Source: Reyranella massiliensis 521 (GTDB lineage Bacteria > Pseudomonadota > Alphaproteobacteria > Reyranellales > Reyranellaceae). From it: a stretch of 64,000 nt of DNA. The translations under genes were made by a program, and so were the position numbers. Where the stretch lies: positions 1 to 64,000 of the forward strand of contig CAMARK010000008.1 in assembly GCA_945860205.1 (NCBI GenBank), in the 5' to 3' direction. Below, piece by piece: positions 9,206 through 17,559 of this stretch; the first letter of the stretch is position 1, and each line of letters opens with the position of its first letter. Under the pieces are notes generated by a model. That model saw only the letters and a program-made list of their open reading frames with translations. It ran no database searches and was not told where the DNA came from.

Positions 9206-12200
9206 TCAGATCGCCCGCCTCAGATCGAGTGTCAGGGGATGCTCGGGATTGTCCATGGCCCGCGGCTCGGGGGTCTCGCCCGGCGTGTGGCCGATCGGGA
9301 AGAAGCGGAGACGGCGGCGCGCCTCGGCCTCGTTGGCGTTGACGGGCACGCGGTCGTAGCTGAGGCCGCCGGGGTGGGCGACGTGATAGCTGCAGCCGCC
9401 CAGCGACCGCCCACTCCAGGTGTCGTGGATGTCGAAGGTGAGCGGGGCATGAACACCGATGGTCGGGTGCAGCGCATTGGCCGGCTGCCAGGCGCGATAA
9501 CGGACGCCGGCCACATATTCGCCTGATGTGCCGGTGGCGCGCAGCGGCACGCGCCAGCCGTTGCAGGCGATCACATGGCGGGCATCGTTCAGCCCCTCGA
9601 CCTTGACCTGCAGGCGTTCGACCGAGGAATCGACGTAACGCACCGCGCCGCCGCCGCCCGGCTCCTCGCCCAGCACGTGCCACGGTTCCAGCGCATGGCG
9701 CAGTTCGAGCCCGATGCCGCGCCGGGCAATTTCGCCGAGGCGTGGAAAGCGGAACTCGAAATGCGGCGCGAACCATTCCGGCTCGAAGCGGTAGCCCGCC
9801 TCGGCCAGATCCGCCAGCACGTCGCTGAAATCCTGCCACACGAAGTGCGGCAGCATGAAATCGTCGTGCAGGCGCGTGCCCCAGCGGCTGAGGGGCCGGT
9901 CGTAGGGCCGCTCCCAGAATTTTGCGACCAGACCGCGCAGCAGCGCCTGCTGGGCCACGCTCATGCGCCAGTGCGGCGGCATCTCGAAGGCGCGGAGTTC
10001 AAGCAGCCCGCGCCGGCCGGACGCCGAATCGGGCGTGAAGAGCTTGTCGATGCAGAACTCGGTGCGGTGCGCGTTGCCGGTGGCGTCGACCAGCAGGTTG
10101 CGGAAGACGCGGTCGACCAGCCACGGCGGCGTCTGCTTGCCCCCATTTTTTGAAGGGGGCGCAATCTGGCGGAAGGCGATCTCCAGCTCATGCAGCGAAT
10201 CGTTGCGCGCTTCGTCGACCCTCGGATGCTGGCTGGTCGGGCCGATGAACAGGCCCGAGAACAGGTACGAGAGCGAGGGATGGTTGATCCAGTAGCCCAA
10301 CAGGCTCTTCAGCAGGTCGGGCCGGCGCAGCATCGGCGAATCGGGCGCCGAAGGACCACCCAGCACGAAGTGATTGCCGCCGCCGGTGCCGGTGTGTCGG
10401 CCGTCGATCATGAATTTCTGCGCGCCGAGCCTGGTCGTGCGCGCCTCCTCGTAGACGATCTCGGTGCGCTCCACGAGTTCGGGCCAGCTCGCCGAGGGAT
10501 GGATGTTGACCTCGATCACGCCGGGGTCGGGTGTGACGCTGAAGTTCAGCAGCCGCGAATCGCTGCCGGGCGGCGGATAGCCTTCGATGAAGACCGGCTG
10601 GCCCAGTTCCTCGGCGGTGTCCTCCACTGCCGCCACCAGGTCGAGATAATCCTCGGTGCGCTCGACCGGCGGCATGAAGACGAAGAGATGCCCATCGCGT
10701 GTCTCGAACGACATGGCGGTGCGCACGATGGCGCCGGCCGAGGCGCCGACGCCGGGCCGGGCCGCGAGATCGGGCGCCAGCGCGCGGCGCCAGGCCTCGC
10801 GGCGGGCGTCGCCCTCGCCGTTGGTGTCGCCATTGGGATGGGGGGCGATGCCGCGTTCCTGGCGGCGCAGCACCGGGGCGCGGCGGGATGTGTCGAGCGG
10901 CGGCAGGTCGGGATAGGGCGCCATCGGGTCGGGATCGGCGAGGAAGCTGGCGTCGGCCGGGGTCGCCCACGGCAGGGAATCGAGCGGCAGGCGATAGCCG
11001 AGCGCGGAATCGCCGGGGATCAGGTAGCACTTCTCCGCGCGCAGGAACCACGGCCCGCTGCGCCAGCGCCCCCCATGTCCGTTGCCGTGTCCGTTGCCGT
11101 GGCCGTTTGCCCGCCCGTTTTGTTCGCGGGTGATCGGCAGGACGTAGCCCGCGGGACTTTCCAGGCCCTTCTCGAAGACCCGAGCCAGCCGCTCCCGCTC
11201 CAGCGGGTCCTTCAGCTTGGCGGCATCGACCGCGACGTTGCTGGGCAGGCGCCGCTCGCGCCACAGGTAGTACCAGGTGTCTTCGTAGGCTCCGAAGAGA
11301 TAACCGGGATTGAGTTGTAGCCGTTCGGCGATGGCGAGTGCGAAGCGCTGCGCCGCTTCGGGTGTGGCACCGACGGGCTTGGATTCGACGGCGGTGAGGT
11401 GCGGGTCGCGCCAGATCGGCTGGCCGTCCTTGCGCCAGAAGCAGCCCAGCGCCCAGCGCGGCAGCTGCTCGCCGGGATACCATTTGCCCTGGCCGAAATG
11501 CAGCAGCGGCTTCGCAGCGAACCGATCCGCGAGCTTGCGGAACAGCACGCCGGCCAGCCGGCGCTTCTCCGGCCCCAGCGCCAGCGTGTTCCATTCCGCG
11601 CCGTCCATGTCATCGATCGACACGAAGGTCGGCTCGCCGCCCATGGTGAGCCGGACGTCGCCCTTGGCGATATCGCCTTCGATCGCCTCGCCGACCTTGA
11701 GCAGCGTCGCCCATTGCGCCTCGGTGTAGGGCTTGGTCGTGCGCGGCGTCTCGCGCACGCGCACCACGGTCATCTCGTGCTCGAACTCGACTTCGGATTT
11801 CTCGACCGCGCCCTCGATCGGCGCCGCGCTCGACGGCTCGGGTGTGCAAGCCAGCGGAATGTGGCCCTCGCCCGTCAGCAGGCCCGAGGTCGGGTCGAGC
11901 CCGATCCAGCCGGCGCCCGGCAGATAGATCTCGCACCAGGCATGGAGGTCGGTGAAATCGCCGGTCGGGCCTTCGGGTCCGTCGAGTGGCTTCTCGTCGG
12001 GCTTGAGCTGGATCAGGTAGCCCGAGGCGAAGCGCGCGGCGAAACCCAGATGGCGCATGATGGTGACCAGCAGCCAGCCGGTGTCGCGGCAGGAGCCCTT
12101 GGTGAGCGATAGCGTCTCCTCGCAGGTCTGCACGCCAGGCTCCATCCGCACGATGTAGCCGATCTCCTTTTGCAGCCGCGCATTGAGGCCGACGATGAAA

Positions 12201-12628
12201 TCGACGGTGCGCATTTTCTTGGTATCGACCTTGGCCAGCCATGCCTTGAGCAGCGGCCCCGGCGGCTCCAGCTTGCGGAACGGCGCGATCTCCTCGGCCA
12301 GCGCGGGATCGTAGGCGAAGGGCCAGGTCTCGGCCTCGGGCTCGAGGAAGAAGCCGAAGGGGTTGATGACCGACATGTCGGCCACGAGATCGACCACGAT
12401 CTCGAAGGTTTCGGTCTTCTCCGCGAACACCAGCCGCGCCAGGTGGTTGCCCTGCGGGTCCTGCTGCCAGTTGATGAAATGGTCGGCCGGCGTGACTTTC
12501 AGCGAATACGACAGGACGGGGGTGCGCGAATGCGGCGCCGGACGCAGCCGGACGACCTGCGGCCCCAGCGTGACCGGCCGGTCGTAGCGGTAGGTCGTTC
12601 GATGATGCAGCGCGACGTGGATGCTCAT
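9206..12628 (-). CDS. Transglutaminase + DUF2126 giant protein
   Basis: 1140 residues. The N-terminal 250 residues form a transglutaminase domain: beta-rich entry HVALHHRTTYRYDRPVTLGPQVVRLRP, Cys180 (TKGSCRDTGWL), His229 (LHAWCEIYL) and Asp245 (LDPTSG). The remaining ~800 residues match DUF2126, the proteobacterial transglutaminase-associated domain, with conserved stretches such as MGGEPTFVSIDDMDGAEWNT, GTGGGNHFVLGG and PLSRWGTRLHDDFMLPHFV. The DUF2126 part has amidoligase-like (GCS-type) character in published predictions. A low-complexity Asn-Gly-His-Gly tract lies near 11071-11110. It is the first gene of the minus-strand cluster. Confidence 0.92.
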   Translation of the reverse strand: MSIHVALHHRTTYRYDRPVTLGPQVVRLRPAPHSRTPVLSYSLKVTPADHFINWQQDPQGNHLARLVFAEKTETFEIVVDLVADMSVINPFGFFLEPEAETWPFAYDPALAEEIAPFRKLEPPGPLLKAWLAKVDTKKMRTVDFIVGLNARLQKEIGYIVRMEPGVQTCEETLSLTKGSCRDTGWLLVTIMRHLGFAARFASGYLIQLKPDEKPLDGPEGPTGDFTDLHAWCEIYLPGAGWIGLDPTSGLLTGEGHIPLACTPEPSSAAPIEGAVEKSEVEFEHEMTVVRVRETPRTTKPYTEAQWATLLKVGEAIEGDIAKGDVRLTMGGEPTFVSIDDMDGAEWNTLALGPEKRRLAGVLFRKLADRFAAKPLLHFGQGKWYPGEQLPRWALGCFWRKDGQPIWRDPHLTAVESKPVGATPEAAQRFALAIAERLQLNPGYLFGAYEDTWYYLWRERRLPSNVAVDAAKLKDPLERERLARVFEKGLESPAGYVLPITREQNGRANGHGNGHGNGHGGRWRSGPWFLRAEKCYLIPGDSALGYRLPLDSLPWATPADASFLADPDPMAPYPDLPPLDTSRRAPVLRRQERGIAPHPNGDTNGEGDARREAWRRALAPDLAARPGVGASAGAIVRTAMSFETRDGHLFVFMPPVERTEDYLDLVAAVEDTAEELGQPVFIEGYPPPGSDSRLLNFSVTPDPGVIEVNIHPSASWPELVERTEIVYEEARTTRLGAQKFMIDGRHTGTGGGNHFVLGGPSAPDSPMLRRPDLLKSLLGYWINHPSLSYLFSGLFIGPTSQHPRVDEARNDSLHELEIAFRQIAPPSKNGGKQTPPWLVDRVFRNLLVDATGNAHRTEFCIDKLFTPDSASGRRGLLELRAFEMPPHWRMSVAQQALLRGLVAKFWERPYDRPLSRWGTRLHDDFMLPHFVWQDFSDVLADLAEAGYRFEPEWFAPHFEFRFPRLGEIARRGIGLELRHALEPWHVLGEEPGGGGAVRYVDSSVERLQVKVEGLNDARHVIACNGWRVPLRATGTSGEYVAGVRYRAWQPANALHPTIGVHAPLTFDIHDTWSGRSLGGCSYHVAHPGGLSYDRVPVNANEAEARRRLRFFPIGHTPGETPEPRAMDNPEHPLTLDLRRAI

Positions 12629-12776
12629 TACGACCGTCTTGTTTCGCTCCAGAGTACCTTAAGCAAGGCACATGCCAGCCGCCAGTGCGTCCCGCCCGGG
12701 GCCTTTCCGACATGAAACAGTCATGACGCCGTGATTGATGCCGGAATCAAGGAAACGGTTCCTGGAGGGTCTCTTG

Positions 12777-13364
12777 GTGACGGCCACGAAAGAGTTGTCG
12801 GGCGAGGCGGCGTTGCCCCTCGTCGTGCGGCCGTCGGTGGAAAGCGACGTGCCGGCCATGCTGGCCATCTACGAGCATCATATCCGCGACGGCCAGTCGG
12901 ACCTCGATGCCGAGTTCATGGCGCCCGATCCCTTGCGCGACGATGACATCAAGCGCCGCCGCAAGAACATGCTGCGCCGCCGCCTGCCCCATCTCGTCGC
13001 CGAACGCGGCGGTACCGTCGTCGGCTATGCCTACGCCGTGCCCTTCCGGAAGCGGCCGGCCTATCGATATGCCGTGAAGCATTCGATCTACGTCCATCCC
13101 GACCATCTCCACTCGGGCATAGGCCGCGCGCTGCTGCCGATGCTGGTCGAGGCCTGCACGCAGGAGGGCTTCCGCCAGATGTTCGCCTACATCGATGCAA
13201 CCAACGTCGCATCGCGGAACCTCCACGAGGCCTTCGGCTTCAGGCTGGTCGGCGTCCTCGAAGGCGTCGGGCTAAAATTCGGGCGCTGGACCGACAGTGT
13301 GCTGATGCAGCGTGCTCTCGGTCCGGGCGCCGGCGAACCGCCGGCCTATTCGCGGACCACGTAG
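12777..13364 (+). CDS. GNAT N-acetyltransferase (phosphinothricin acetyltransferase-like)
   Basis: About 195 residues of GNAT fold. The acetyl-CoA loop is IYVHPDHLHSGIGRALLPML, with a typical C-terminal NVASRNLHEAFGFRLVG ... DSVLMQR ending, as in phosphinothricin or methionine sulfoximine acetyltransferases. I choose GTG 12777 because GGAGGG ends seven bases before it; an upstream ATG at 12738 would add 13 residues that look unrelated. Its last 19 bp overlap the convergent decarboxylase gene. It diverges from the transglutaminase cluster across about 150 bp. Its true substrate, amine or amino acid, is unknown. Confidence 0.82.
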   Translation: MTATKELSGEAALPLVVRPSVESDVPAMLAIYEHHIRDGQSDLDAEFMAPDPLRDDDIKRRRKNMLRRRLPHLVAERGGTVVGYAYAVPFRKRPAYRYAVKHSIYVHPDHLHSGIGRALLPMLVEACTQEGFRQMFAYIDATNVASRNLHEAFGFRLVGVLEGVGLKFGRWTDSVLMQRALGPGAGEPPAYSRTT

Positions 13365-15682
13365 GTGTGGAACCGGACGGTGCCGTTTTTGTCCGTCTCG
13401 CGATAGATGCCCTGGATCTCGACATCGAAGCCGGGAAAGAGATTGGCACTCCGCTCGAACATTTTCAGATAATCGAGCATCGGCCGCGCCCGCTCGTCGA
13501 GCCGCTCGCCGGGCACGATGCTGGCGATGCCGGGCGGGTAGACGACGAACATGGTGGTGGCGATCCGGTCTTGCGCTTCGTCGATCGGCACATAGTCCAC
13601 GTCGTTGCGGACAAGCCGTCGCACCGCCTCGTGCGGCGCCAACACCGGCTCCGGCAGGTGTTCAGGAGCGAATTGCGCGCGCTGCAGCGTGCTCACCGCG
13701 CTCTCCCGAAAGAAGGCATGCATCTCGGCGCACAGGTCGCGCAGCCGCAGGCCGGCATAGCGGGCCGGCCGTCTTCGCACGAACTCGCCGATCACATCGT
13801 CGAGGCGCGCATTGTCGTCGTGCAGCTTCTTGAAGGCGACGAGCGCGCTCAGCAGCGTGCCGGCCTTGCTCGACTCCACGCCCGGCGTCAGCAGGAACAG
13901 GAGCGAATTGAGGTCGTTCTTCTCCGGCACGACCTGGTTTTCGCGCAGATACTGCGCGACCACTGGCGCCGGGATGCCGTGGTCGGCGTACGCTCCCGTT
14001 TCGCGGTCGAAGCCCGGTGTCAGCACGATCAGCTTGTTGGGGTCGGTGATGGCGTAGCCGGGCGCCAGGTGGCGGAACCCGTGCCAGCGCGCGTCGGGCG
14101 CCAGCTCCCAGTGCCGGACGTCTCGCGCCAGCTCGTCGGTCGGCACGTCCTCCCAGGCCACCTCGCGCCCACCCGAGATGGCACGGTCGGGGACGAACGG
14201 CTCGAAGAACCAGCGACGGGCGAGGTCGCTCTCCTTGTCCTCGAACTCGCGGCGGATGGCGCGCATCTTCTTGCGGATCTCGATTCCCAGGCGGATCGTG
14301 TCGTCCCACAGCACTTCGCCCGACTTGCCCTTCATCATCTGCGCGCCGACGTCGAGCGAGGCGAACAGCGGATAGAAGGGCGAGGTCGAGGCGTGCAGCA
14401 TGAAGAATTCGTTGAAGCGCCGGTGTTCGATTCGCCGCCGCTGGCCCGCGATATGGCTATCCCTGACATGGATCTGAGAGGCCTGGCTGAAGCTCGCGAG
14501 CTGCTTGTGCGCCGACTGCGTGGCGAAGATGCCCGGACTGTCCGGCCCCAGCCCTTCAAGGCCCATGGCGAAGCGGCCGGCATAGAGCGGATGGAACTTC
14601 ATGAAGCCCGCCCACGCCTCATCGAACAGGATGTAGTCGCACAGGTGACCGATCTTCTCGATGATGGCGCGCGCGTCGTGGATCGTGCCGTCGTAGGTGC
14701 ACTGTTCGATCACCGCGACGCAGAAGGGCCGTTCGCGCTTAAATGCTTCCTTGTCCTTGATCAGCGGGTGGGTGCGAATCTTCTCTCGGATGCGCGCCTC
14801 GTCGAACGCCTCGTGGAAGATCGGCCCGATCAGCCCATGCGCGTTGCGATCGGTTTCGAGGTACACCGGCGTGCCGCGACCCAGGAACAGCGCGCCATGA
14901 TGGGCGGCCTTGTGGTTGTTGCGGTCGAACAGCACGAGGTCGTCTTCCGCCACCAGCGCCTGCAGGACGATCTTGTTCGACGAAGACGTGCCGTTCAGCA
15001 CGAAATAGGTCTTCTCCGCGCCGAAGATCTGCGCCGCCTCCTGTTGGGCTTTCAGCGCCGGGCCCTCGTGGACCAGCAGGTCGCCGAGATCGAGGACCGA
15101 GTTGTCGAGGTCGTCGCGGAACACCGCCTCGCCGAGATGCTCCACGAAAATCCGGCCGATCGGGCTCCTGTTGTAGAAGATGCCGCCGTTATGGCCCGGG
15201 CAGGTCCAGAGCTGGTTGCCTTCTTCGGCATAGTCGACCAGGGCGCCGAAGAACGGTGTCTTCAGCGTTTCGGCGTACTGCTTCAGGCGGCTCACCAGGT
15301 TCCGGGCGATGAAATCCGGCGTCTCCTCTGAGAGGAAGATGTAGCCGTCGATGTAATCCATCACCTCGACCGGAATGTCCTCCAGCCGCTTGCGGCGGAC
15401 CAGGATGACGATCGGCATTTCCAGCCCGCGCCGGCGCATCAGGTTGATCAGTGCCGCCGACTTGCCGTCGAGACCCTTCTTGCCCCAGTCGACCACCATG
15501 CAGCCGATGGCCGCGTCGGTCTGCACCACGATCTCCGCATCCTCGACGCGCCGGGCCCGCACGACCTGGAAGCCGAGCCGTTCGATGGACGTCGTTATCT
15601 CGCTGAGGCGATGGCCTTCGAGATCGTCGGCGTCGAAGGCCGGCGCACAAATCAGGATGGTGAAGCGTCTGAAGAAATCCAT
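13346..15682 (-). CDS. Orn/Lys/Arg decarboxylase, PLP fold type I
   Basis: A 778-residue protein of the bacterial ornithine/lysine/arginine decarboxylase family. It has an N-terminal response-regulator-like wing domain (FTILICAPAFDADDLEGHRLSEITTSIERLGF), a large PLP-binding domain with Ser-x-His-Lys (TQSAHKQLASFSQ, Lys near residue 390) and a C-terminal domain (VYPPGIASIVPGER). It decarboxylates a basic amino acid to a polyamine or diamine with H+ consumption. ATG 15682 is chosen because MDFFRRFTILICAP is the expected N-terminus. It follows the PPK2 gene after 13 bp and is likely co-transcribed with it. Which amino acid is used cannot be decided by eye. Confidence 0.92.
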   Translation of the reverse strand: MDFFRRFTILICAPAFDADDLEGHRLSEITTSIERLGFQVVRARRVEDAEIVVQTDAAIGCMVVDWGKKGLDGKSAALINLMRRRGLEMPIVILVRRKRLEDIPVEVMDYIDGYIFLSEETPDFIARNLVSRLKQYAETLKTPFFGALVDYAEEGNQLWTCPGHNGGIFYNRSPIGRIFVEHLGEAVFRDDLDNSVLDLGDLLVHEGPALKAQQEAAQIFGAEKTYFVLNGTSSSNKIVLQALVAEDDLVLFDRNNHKAAHHGALFLGRGTPVYLETDRNAHGLIGPIFHEAFDEARIREKIRTHPLIKDKEAFKRERPFCVAVIEQCTYDGTIHDARAIIEKIGHLCDYILFDEAWAGFMKFHPLYAGRFAMGLEGLGPDSPGIFATQSAHKQLASFSQASQIHVRDSHIAGQRRRIEHRRFNEFFMLHASTSPFYPLFASLDVGAQMMKGKSGEVLWDDTIRLGIEIRKKMRAIRREFEDKESDLARRWFFEPFVPDRAISGGREVAWEDVPTDELARDVRHWELAPDARWHGFRHLAPGYAITDPNKLIVLTPGFDRETGAYADHGIPAPVVAQYLRENQVVPEKNDLNSLLFLLTPGVESSKAGTLLSALVAFKKLHDDNARLDDVIGEFVRRRPARYAGLRLRDLCAEMHAFFRESAVSTLQRAQFAPEHLPEPVLAPHEAVRRLVRNDVDYVPIDEAQDRIATTMFVVYPPGIASIVPGERLDERARPMLDYLKMFERSANLFPGFDVEIQGIYRETDKNGTVRFHTYVVRE

Positions 15683-15695
15683 TGTGTGGCCTGTC

Positions 15696-16628
15696 TCAAA
15701 AGACGCTGGGAACGTGGAGTTCGGCTGGCACCGGTCTGCGCACGTAGTCCGGCTTGCGCGCCCGCGCGGGCAAGGCAATGGGGTCCTGCTCGACGTCGCT
15801 GTAGGGAATCTGCCGCAGCAGGTGATGGATGCAGTTGAGCCGTGCCCGCTTCTTGTCGTTGCCCTCGATCACCCACCAGCGCGCCTCGGGAATGTGCGTG
15901 TGCTCCAGCATCTCCTCCTTGGCCTTGGTGTACTCTTCCCATCGCCGCCGCGATTCGAGATCCATGGGAGAGAGCTTCCACTGCTTCAGCGGGTCGTGGA
16001 TGCGCATCAGGAACCGGAGGTTCTGCTGCTCGTCGGTGATCGAAAACCAGTACTTGATGAGGATGATCCCCGACCGCACGAGCATGCGCTCGAACTCGGG
16101 TGCCGCCCGGAAGAATTCCTGGACGTCGTCCTCGTTGCAGAAGCCCATCACCCGCTCGACGCCGGCACGATTGTACCAGCTTCGGTCGAACAGCACGATC
16201 TCGCCGGCTCCCGGCAGATGCGCGGCATAGCGCTGGAAATACCACTGCGTGCGCTCGCGCTCGGTGGGTGCCGACAGGGCCACGGTGCGGCAGATGCGCG
16301 GATTGAGCCGCTGCGCCACGCGCTTGATGACGCCGCCCTTGCCGGCGGCATCCCGCCCCTCGAACAGGATGACGACCTTCAGGCCTTTGTGAACCACCCA
16401 GTTCTGCAGCTTCACCAGCTCGCGCTGCAGGCGCAGCAGCTCCGAGAAGTAACGGCGGCGGTCGATGGGTGGGGTCGTGTCGACCGGGAAGGTCTCGTCG
16501 GCGATGCCCGGCGGCAGGCGGGACAGAAATTCGTCGCCGATCTCCAGTTCCAGCTCCTCGTCGATGCTGTCGATCATCTCGTCGTGGAGCAGGTCCTGGA
16601 GGCTCTGGAGCTCGGGTCCGGTGGCCAT
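15696..16628 (-). CDS. ppk2: Polyphosphate kinase 2 family protein
   Basis: A 310-residue PPK2. The Walker A motif is GRDAAGKGG (residues 91-99), followed by lid and Walker B segments TERERTQWYFQRY and EIVLFDRSWYNRAG, and the conserved SDEQQ-like ITDEQQNLRFLMR. The single-domain length fits the PPK2 family that transfers phosphate between polyphosphate and nucleotides. The start is ATG 16628, preceded by GAGGAGAAACGG; the longer in-frame extension is upstream noise. It lies 13 bp before the amino acid decarboxylase gene on the same strand and diverges from the SDR gene at 16813. Confidence 0.95.
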   Translation of the reverse strand: MATGPELQSLQDLLHDEMIDSIDEELELEIGDEFLSRLPPGIADETFPVDTTPPIDRRRYFSELLRLQRELVKLQNWVVHKGLKVVILFEGRDAAGKGGVIKRVAQRLNPRICRTVALSAPTERERTQWYFQRYAAHLPGAGEIVLFDRSWYNRAGVERVMGFCNEDDVQEFFRAAPEFERMLVRSGIILIKYWFSITDEQQNLRFLMRIHDPLKQWKLSPMDLESRRRWEEYTKAKEEMLEHTHIPEARWWVIEGNDKKRARLNCIHHLLRQIPYSDVEQDPIALPARARKPDYVRRPVPAELHVPSVF

Positions 16629-16812
16629 CCGTTTCTCCTCGGTCGGGGCGCTGGGGGGCGCAGGGGGCGCGAAAGTGGCGTGCACATGTGACAAACGCGC
16701 GACGGGGCGGGAGGTGGCGTGCAGGTACGGACCGGAGAGGCATTTCGGATCGCGAGCCCGCCGCGTTCCCGGCATATGGGCCTCGGGCCGGCCAGTCCGG
16801 TATGCTGCGGCC

Positions 16813-17559
16813 ATGAGCAGCACCTATTTCGACCTCACGGGCAAGGTAGCCCTCGTCACCGGCGGCAGCCGGGGACTGGGCTATCAGATGGTGAAGGCCT
16901 TTGCCGCCCACGGCGCCGATATCTTCATCACCAGCCGCAAACTGGACGCCTGCGACAAGGCCGCCGCCGAGGTGCGGGCGCTGGGGCGCAAGGCGGCGAC
17001 CCATGCCTGCAATGTCGCCAACTGGCAGGAGCTGGAGGGCCTGGTCGATGCGGCCTACGCCGCCTTCGGCAAGGTCGACATCCTGGTGAACAATGCGGGC
17101 TCCTCGCCGCTCGCGCCCTCGTCGCTGGAAACCTCCGAGCAGCTCTTCGATCGCATCGTGTCGCTCAACTTCAAGGCGCCGTTCCGGCTGATGTCGCTGG
17201 TCGGCAGCCGCATGGCAGCGGGCGACGGTGGCTCGATCATCAACATTTCCAGCGCCGGCGCGCTCCGCCCCCGGCCGCAGATCGCACCCTATGCCGGCGC
17301 CAAGGCCGCGCTCAACGCGCTGACCGAAGCCTTCGCCTTCGAATATGGCCCCAAGGTCCGCGTGAACACCATTTCGCCCGGCCGCTTCCTCACCGACGTC
17401 TCCAAGGCCTGGCCCGAAGAGCACAAGGCCAACCCGACGGCCGCGCTCAAGCGCAGCGGCCAGCCGGAAGAGATCGTGACGGCCGCGCTCTATCTCGCCT
17501 CGAGCAAATCGAGCTTCACCACCGGATCGCTGGTCCGGGTCGACGGAGGAATCTCATAA
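16813..17559 (+). CDS. SDR-family oxidoreductase
   Basis: A 248-residue classical short-chain dehydrogenase. It has the NAD(P)-binding TGGSRGLG, NNAG, catalytic Ser in INISSAG, and Tyr-x3-Lys in YAGAKAA, ending in the family's VDGGIS. Its TAA overlaps the ATG of the zinc alcohol dehydrogenase by one base (TAATG), so the two oxidoreductases form a coupled pair. They probably oxidise or reduce consecutive intermediates of one pathway; the substrate is not visible. Confidence 0.92.
   Translation: MSSTYFDLTGKVALVTGGSRGLGYQMVKAFAAHGADIFITSRKLDACDKAAAEVRALGRKAATHACNVANWQELEGLVDAAYAAFGKVDILVNNAGSSPLAPSSLETSEQLFDRIVSLNFKAPFRLMSLVGSRMAAGDGGSIINISSAGALRPRPQIAPYAGAKAALNALTEAFAFEYGPKVRVNTISPGRFLTDVSKAWPEEHKANPTAALKRSGQPEEIVTAALYLASSKSSFTTGSLVRVDGGIS

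Noticed and set aside
13367-15331. Long plus-strand open frame antisense to the decarboxylase (654 codons)
   Set aside because: Antisense shadow in high-GC DNA; no recognisable domain and the decarboxylase frame is unambiguous.
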